Origin: Bisporella sp. PMI_857 | Lineage: Eukaryota; Ascomycota; Leotiomycetes; Helotiales; Helotiaceae | NCBI GenBank assembly: GCA_021307315.1 | Contig: JAJSPD010000003.1 | Span: 496,001 to 560,000, forward strand | Direction: 5' to 3' | DNA: 64,000 nucleotides | Shown: positions 57,873-64,000 of the stretch, piece after piece | Numbering within the stretch: position 1 is the stretch's first letter | Layout: every line of letters starts with the position of its first letter | Made by a program: the position numbers and the translations under genes | The notes under the pieces: generated by a model | What the model saw: the letters and a program-made list of their open reading frames with translations, nothing else | The model's database searches: none | Told to the model about the DNA's origin: nothing

Positions 57873-58413
57873 ACGATGGTGATCACGATTGAGAATGCGA
57901 GATCTGAAGACCCCAGGAGCACAATGTGATAGGCGGTCAAATGTCCAGCCATTCGCTCCCAAAACCTTGGTATCTGATTGTTGAAGAGATAGAACTGTGT
58001 CATTAGTTCATATTGCTTGATAAAATTTGCATGAATGCCTCTCAATCTCACTCTCTTCTTTATATACAAGAGAAGATTTCTTCGGTGAGATTGGAACTTG
58101 ATACATAACAAGTACAACTATAGCTTAATCATACCTATATGATGGTAAATATAGGTGGGGAAAGAACATGCATAATCAATGCCTCGAAATATCATTCTAA
58201 TAAGCCAGCAAATTAACGTCATATCTGGGCTCATGTGATGTGATTTGCGGAAATCTAGAAGGAAAATATTAAGCAACTTGCGACATAATAGTGAGCCCGC
58301 CAAACGTAGCATGTCTAGCAGTGTATCAAATTGATAAATGTCGCAACCAAAATATCCATCCTTGAAAAGCTGAGTGGGATAAAGCTGGCCAAACATGCAT
58401 TATATTTCGGGGA
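57873..58413. other. Convergent 3' intergenic region
   Basis: 541 AT-rich bp between orphan gene B and the cyclophilin gene. Nothing is recognised. Confidence 0.6.
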
Positions 58414-59882
58414 CTATCTTCTTGACGGCTGGTAATGATCATCGTCTCGGTAACGGTCCCTGTTATCTCTTTCTCGATAATCTCTGCCCCTATTCCTTGC
58501 TTTGTGACTCCTCGAACTCTCATATCTATGTCTTTGAGGACTGCGGCTACGACTCCTCTCTCTTTTCCCCGAATCATACTTTTTCTCCCTTTCATGCCTT
58601 CTTCGCAGCTCATCCTCGTCATGTACCATTCCATAATTGTCTCTTCTTCCGCCGCTGTAATCTCCCACCTTGTACTGCCTCTTCTTCTCCAATCCACTTA
58701 CGCCTCCAAAGCCGCCGCCACCACGGCGACGTTTCGCGTTTGTGCTGTCCCGCCATGAGTCAGAGAGCTTGGAGACAGACTGTGAGAAGTCGACATGAAT
58801 CCGCTTGTCGTCGATAAGAACGTCCTGCATTTTGAAGTAGGCTTGCTCGCAGGATGATTGTTCTTCGAATTCTATGAATGCATATTGTAGACTGTCACCC
58901 GTGCGCTTGTCGCGGATGATTTCGCAAGACAAAATCTTGCCAAATCGTGAGAAGATCATCTCTAAGTCATCATCTAGGCATAATTTTTAGCAAGAGCTCC
59001 ACGTAGAAAGACCGGAAGGCGTGCACTCACCAGCTGTGACAGGGTTGAGTTTGCATACAAATAGAATATTCTCGGGTGGTTTGACTTCTGCGAATGGCAG
59101 ATCACCAACCATCTCCAACGTTAAAGCTTGGGCTCTAGCCTCTCGTTCCCGCCGTCGCTTCTCAACGACCTCCGGGTCCTCCTCATCCTCGATCTTCTCA
59201 TCATCCCCAATCCGGACTGTGGCCAGCTGCGCCTTACTGGGTAGAGGGCTCTCAGGGGGTTCGATTAATCCAGTAGGGTCATCGTAGGGGTCGTCCAGAA
59301 CAACAGTGTGCTTGATGCGTATGTCAACCAAAGGTCGTCCTTTCTCATCGCAAAATGCCTCATTTATCTTCTCTAACGCATCAAAACCCTCAACGACTTT
59401 GCCAAATATCGCCGCTTTGCCATCTAGATAGTCTAACTCGTCGCCAAGTGTGATGAGAAACTGACTTCCAGCAAGGCGCTCGTCTGGATCTCGTTGACTC
59501 GCAACCGTAGCCATACTAACTGTGCCACGTTCCGCATGTTTCAATTTGGGATGGAGATCTGCCACAAAGGTTCTCTTCACGGGCCCGTCCAAAATTCCCC
59601 ATATTGAGCTTCCGCCATCGCTTTCTTGCGAGCCGCCAAGAGGATCGCCGGTTTGGAAAGAGAAGTTTTTCTGGACACTGTGAACGGGAGAAAAGTTGTA
59701 ATACTTTATCTTGCAAAGCTTCAGAAAGCTATATTACGATCGAAGTATTAGTCTCTATGCTTTCAGTTAACTCCAGGCAAGGGACGGAGAGAGCGGACTC
59801 ACTTTTCGCAGAGCTTGGGAGAGTAGTCAACCAGTAGGTCGATGACGATGTCGCCTGCTGAAGTTTCAAGGAGGACGCTCAT
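58414..59882 (-). CDS. Peptidyl-prolyl isomerase-like 4 (cyclophilin with RRM)
   Basis: Three exons (59882-59803, 59728-59031, 58973-58414) encode 445 residues. The cyclophilin domain comes first: [60 protein letters not shown] and [39 protein letters not shown] follows. An RRM comes next, with RNP2 ILFVCKL and RNP1-like QYAFIEFE. The tail is rich in Arg/Ser/Asp ([18 protein letters not shown]). This layout is PPIL4/Cyp6, a spliceosome-associated nuclear protein. The cyclophilin site QTGDP lacks the catalytic Arg context of active cyclophilins, as in other PPIL4 proteins, so isomerase activity may be weak. Confidence 0.94.
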
Positions 59883-60458
59883 GATTTAGAAAATTATGTA
59901 GCCTGCTAATTGAGTGCCTTGGGTTGCATTCTAAATATACTGCATCGATGATGAAAAGTGGTAGGGGAGAAATTTCTTGTCTTGTTCCCTCACGATACAT
60001 GAGGATCAATGTTCAGCCTTGCATAGTTGTTCTGGGGACAGTTTTCCTAAATAGGACTAGCGTTATGTACCAGCTTCATAGTGGCTCCAGGCACAAATAT
60101 TGTCCTTGGACCACGATATTTGCATGCCTTCCATTGCAATATGTGTATATGATAATTCAAAGCTAGCATTTGGGGACTCTATGCATGCTATACAAGCCTA
60201 AGACGATAAACCGCCTCCACGTTGAATAGGTGGAAGAAGACTATAGGATCCGGTCTCTTGTCACAGCAATGCGGCTACAGTAAGTGTGCAAGTCATAATA
60301 CCATTTCCCCTATCCCTTCCACATGCTGACCCTTTTTATAATTGTTCCTCATCTCATCCAATAGTATCATAATTGCAGCTTGAATCTTCTGCATCCGTTA
60401 TACACCTGCTATACCGTCATACTTAGGCTAATCTCCTTTAACGATGTCCCAACCATAT

Positions 60459-60478
60459 TCTCTCTCTCTCTCTCTCTC
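60459..60478. repeat. (TC)10 microsatellite
   Basis: An uninterrupted dinucleotide run of 20 nt in non-coding sequence. Confidence 0.9.
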
Positions 60479-63400
60479 ACTCGCTCATGCAATTCTTTAT
60501 TCACCTGGCTTTCTCAGACTCGCATTTGATATTTGCATTCCCAAGGTCTCAAATGTTCTGCCTGATCGCCAAGAGTCGATGAAACTAGTTAGCATCTCAA
60601 CTTTCGGCTCAAATTGGTGTGTCTGTCTTTGGATAACTCCTGTAGGACGGCTGCGGGCATCATTGAACTTGACTTTAGGCGAGTTGCTTTGTGTTTTGTT
60701 CACGTGATATCGTAGTTAGAGTGTGTCCTGGTAAGTGATTCCCCGTGGCTTCTTGGGTACGTACGTATCTCCCCTAAATTAAACTCCCAAGGAAACGTCC
60801 ATAAATACCGGCATGAGCGATCACCCGATGTGCTACGATGGCCGCTCCTCTCTAACTTCCCGAAAGCATCATCCAATGTGGTGTGAATGCGACTGGGGTG
60901 CAATCATAAAAGAGGACATCAGAATGACCCCGTGGGGGGTAAAGAAGCCTTGCTCTTGCAAGAATCATAGTCTTGCTGTGAGTAGGGGCCATAAAGAAAG
61001 TAAGACGTGGGAATCTCTCGGTACCGCGCCATTATTGTGACGGGATACGCCGGAGGAGATGTCTGTGAGAGTTATCGAAAACCAAGTTATCTGAAGCACT
61101 GGTAGTTCCAGAGAGCCACAGGACTCTTACATATGGCGCATGCCGCCATTCTATCACTATGGCCACTCTCACTGGAAAGACACTTAAGTTTCTTCTTTGT
61201 CTGACAGCCTCTCAATCTAGTCCATTCCAAAGTATGTTGTCTATCAGTGACAACACGCGGATGAATGTTTGACACCCTTTCTTCCCCTGGATCAGCACTT
61301 GAGCTACTCAAAGTGGTTATCTTCATCTTACGCGAGCAACTTCGTATGGCGTTTGATACCCCATTGCATGACACCCAGGATTTTGGAGTTGCCACCTATT
61401 TAGGCTAGCCCACGGGAAGCTGCATGTCTTGCTGCTTCCCCGAGAGCGTTAGCAATGAATCTCTTGCTTATCAACAAGCAGCCATCCGCGTTTTTTTTTC
61501 GAATCCTAATCCTAACCCTCTGGAGCTGAAACATGTGCCAGAGGCCAGCAGCACGCTTTTCAGTTAGAGACAGGCCCAGGGACAATCGACAGCTTTCGGA
61601 TGCCTGTATAGTCTCAGAAGGTGGTGGAAGAGCCCCCTAGTGGCAGCATGTCTTGAACTTCCTCGACTCGTATTGCTTGTCATTCAGATTAGAGTCACAC
61701 ATAGCAAGTCGTCACAGCATTGTGCTTCTGATTGCTATGGTAGAGCATCAATGACATGAACGTTGCGTCGAATGGCAGTGGTCCTACATTATACAGCATC
61801 AGCCTTCCAAAGGCTTATCTGAGTGTTTTTCGGCTTATTCAGGTTGTTCTTGATGGCAAAACAGAAAGCTGTAACTATGAAAGACAAGATACAATGCCGG
61901 GTAGTTTAACCCAACCTAATCCAATTATTGGATGCTTAGACCATATTCCGAGCCGGAGGCGTTATCGGCATACCGATATTGTACTACTCTCGTTTGATAT
62001 CATTGAACTGTTTCTACAGCAGTCATTCTGCGAAACCATATCTGCAAGCAGTGTCACCATGCCTGATGCAAAGGTTAGATCTGCCATCGTTGGTCCAGAA
62101 ACTTCTTTCGCACTTCCTGTGCGACCATTTCAAATGAATATTTTTTTTAAATACATATCTCATGTTACAATATCTATGCAGCTCCTGGGCTATAATTCCA
62201 ACTTCTGCACTCTAGATGATGCTGTCGAACTGTGAATGTTGAGGTGGCTTTCAACACAATATCGGACTTCCAACTCGCGCAATTCGAATACAACGATCAA
62301 GAATATCTCGCAATGTTCTTGAGGATATCACGAGCTGTATCTTTAGACCATATTGTGGTCTGCAGCTTTCAATTGACTGTAGAATCTCAAAAGCCCCCTC
62401 TGACCTGTCGTGCATGGTTCCTTAGTAGCTAATTCAGCCTCGCCAACGGTTTTGTGTAGCAAGCAAATGTTTTTGAGGCACAGTGTTAATATGTGGAAAA
62501 TGATCGCTAATGTTTTCCTTAGCAATTATGCCCCTGGAATTTAGACTTAATCGATCGATCACTTGATATGAATAATATCCTCACAGCCTGTTGCAAGGAG
62601 CGGTCAAGATTGTAGCTAGTAGGTGCAGTAGGAGAAAGGCAAGAGCGGATGGATTTATATAGGTTACATGCCGCAGAGAATATTTCTTGCTGGCAGTGGC
62701 TTGCGTCAGGAAGCACTGTGCCTGCAGCTGCACTATAGTTATTGCATAATTGGTAGAGGAATGATTGAAGTGTCCGGCAGGTACCTTGGAGCAAGCCAAG
62801 ATTTGTTTCGCTTAAACGATGGAGTGCAAGAAACCCCTAAGTTTGCGCTATGTATGACAATCACCGTTGAGCAAACTTTTGACAGTTGTTTGCCTTTTTT
62901 TTATGCCAATAGCCTCGAAGCTATCTGTCAAGAAGCTATCAGGCTGTAGCCCTCTCTGAAAGCAGGAAGACGGAGATTTTTTGAAGCCTGTGGGGGCCTG
63001 CCAGTGGAGTGCTCTGTTGGTGCTCAAACGGAAGGATGCGTACATCTCTAATATGTGTGGGGTAACAGGCAGGAAGCCCGGAATCTTCTGACCTCTGGTT
63101 ACGATATGAATCTTTTGTCTGAGAGTGGGCAGTTTTCATCAAAGTCAACTCTTCTATTTAGCAGGACTTGGTAGTCCATTGACTGGGGCTGAACTTCAGC
63201 CTGTCTTAGCCTGTCGAGAAGGCATAACCAAAAATGCAACATTCTTAATCATTTAACGAGACTTGTCTAACATCTGTTTGCAGCAGAGAGCTTCTATTGC
63301 CTTGTATATTTTAGTGAGATGATAGGTACAAGCCCATACCTTGATTACTGCAGCTATCCGCCACTGGCCCCACAGACTCAGAATGCCTTATGAGGCCGTT

Positions 63401-63711
63401 AACCTTGAGAAAGACGGCTATGTGTTATGGAGGATAGTACCAACATACTGCACAAATTATACATTCGACTTATCACATTTGAGAATTCATGCGTGAGGAA
63501 CACTACCTCAGTAGCATGGGGGCAAACATGCAAGCCGATTAAACCTGATGTGACCGAAAGAAGCTGTGATCCATCAAATAGACTGTCATCCCACCAGCCA
63601 AAACGGTCTGGTTATATCACGCTCGCTCAGTATCTAAGAAAGCTCTCCCCTCCAGTCTTTGTTTTCAGTCCCTTTTCCACCTCCCCTCGTTTTCTTATTG
63701 CATCAAACAAG

Positions 63712-63780
63712 GTATGTGGACACTATGGCTCCCGACAAACCTATGTACTTGGGATTCTGACGTAGAATTTAATCTTCAAG
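63712..63780 (+). other. Probable 5' UTR intron of the terminal gene
   Basis: The donor CAAG|GTATGTGG and acceptor TTCAAG flank 69 nt. The acceptor lies three bases before the ATG at 63784. The upstream pyrimidine-rich stretch fits a transcribed leader. Confidence 0.5.
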
Positions 63781-63783
63781 TAG

Positions 63784-64000
63784 ATGGGTTCAGGATCCCG
63801 TTGTTATGGGAGTGATAGTGAGCTGGGATTTCGTCGACGCATTAATGGGCGTGGCCAAGGATATCCTATCTCGCATGATCTACCCCAAGGACCTTACATT
63901 GACCACCGACATTCTCACGAGGCACGGAATAGTCAGTCAACGGGATCAGAAACGAATTCATCCGGTGTGAGACGCAGAATTCCAGTCGCTGTTAGTATAT
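63784..64000 (+). CDS. Probable Zn2Cys6 transcription factor, 5' end only
   Basis: The frame starts at ATG 63784 and remains open to the window edge. Residues 1-60 are polar and disordered (MGSGSRCYGSDSELGFRRRI, INGRGQGYPISHDLPQGPYI). The frame then reads GVRRRIPVA and meets a donor-like GTTAGTATAT at 63991 in phase 0. Basic residues followed by PVA are the usual lead-in to the first Cys of a fungal C6 binuclear cluster, often split by an intron here. The cluster itself lies outside the window, so the call rests on this lead-in alone. Its target genes cannot be inferred. Confidence 0.5.
   Translation, partial: MGSGSRCYGSDSELGFRRRINGRGQGYPISHDLPQGPYIDHRHSHEARNSQSTGSETNSSGVRRRIPVAVSI

Larger units (their letters stand above)
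59883..63783. other. Long gene-free region upstream of a probable regulator
   Basis: 3.9 kb with no supported gene. It holds a (TC)10 microsatellite at 60459-60478 and a telomere-like CCTAATCCTAACCC word at about 61505-61518. A 159-codon plus-strand ORF (61756-62235) shows no protein-like features that I trust. Pyrimidine-rich sequence at 63640-63700 looks like the leader of the next gene. The size suits an extended promoter or a non-coding transcript. Confidence 0.5.

Noticed and set aside
57335..58117. 260-codon minus-strand ORF
   Set aside because: It mostly lies opposite orphan gene B, shows no domain or splice logic, and is best explained as an antisense shadow of a Ser/Arg-rich coding frame.
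61502..61520. Interstitial telomere repeat
   Set aside because: Only about two imperfect units are present, too short to count as a telomeric tract.
61756..62235. 159-codon plus-strand ORF
   Set aside because: It has no recognisable motif, signal peptide or intron support and sits in AT-rich non-coding-like sequence. It could be an orphan gene but cannot be supported.

Overview
This is a stretch of nuclear chromosome from a filamentous ascomycete fungus. The evidence is dense genes on both strands, nearly all split by short GT-AG introns (mostly 43-105 nt, with branch sites such as CTAAC or CTGAT), together with fungal-type families: Elp6, fungal TRF, the L-rhamnose route, DUF1996 and DHA1 transporters. 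The gene set feels most like Leotiomycetes (Helotiales), but that is an impression and not a measurement. I rebuilt the gene models by hand by joining reading frames across splice sites. Each model listed with exons is an exact multiple of three and gives a continuous family match where a family is known. No organism name, expression data or database search was available.

Layout. 0-8.3 kb: the 3' end of a Vps62-like gene, elp6, a DHCR24-like FAD oxidoreductase, ribosomal protein eL37 and a telomere-repeat-binding factor. 8.8-12.6 kb: Gdt1 (Golgi Ca2+/Mn2+ transporter), L-rhamnose mutarotase and a thioredoxin-like protein. 13.3-22 kb: an accessory-looking block with a large MFS transporter, a peroxisomal acyl-CoA thioesterase (C-terminal SRL), a nitronate monooxygenase and a secreted DUF1996 protein. 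22-32 kb: gene-poor, holding a small membrane/coiled-coil protein, a disordered conserved-looking protein, a small mitochondrial protein, a BTB protein and a tRNA-Asn. 33-37 kb: the COMPASS subunit Bre2/Ash2 and a membrane protein with an Arg/Asp/His repeat tail. 38-47.6 kb, all minus strand: a DapA-family aldolase, a 43-codon ORF, an amidohydrolase of the L-rhamnonolactonase type, a HAD-IIA phosphatase and alanine-glyoxylate aminotransferase. 48.9-60 kb: a DHA1 transporter, beta-catenin-like protein 1, an unnamed conserved protein, two orphan genes and a PPIL4-type cyclophilin. 60-64 kb: almost 4 kb without a gene, then the first coding exon of a probable Zn2Cys6 transcription factor cut by the window edge.

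Functional links. Much of the window is housekeeping: translation (eL37), tRNA modification (Elp6), splicing (CTNNBL1, PPIL4), chromatin (Bre2) and telomeres (TRF). The most pathway-like signal is sugar-acid metabolism: a lactonase-type amidohydrolase sits beside a 2-keto-3-deoxy-acid-type aldolase, and an L-rhamnose mutarotase lies 26 kb away. The 16.5-19.7 kb neighbours (thioesterase, nitronate monooxygenase) point to peroxisomal or detoxifying chemistry. I saw no transposon, CRISPR array, virus-derived gene or PKS/NRPS cluster, and I found no convincing undescribed multigene system. The best leads are a short ORF inside the sugar-acid pair, two orphan genes, a possible GC-AG intron and a 12-nt microexon.
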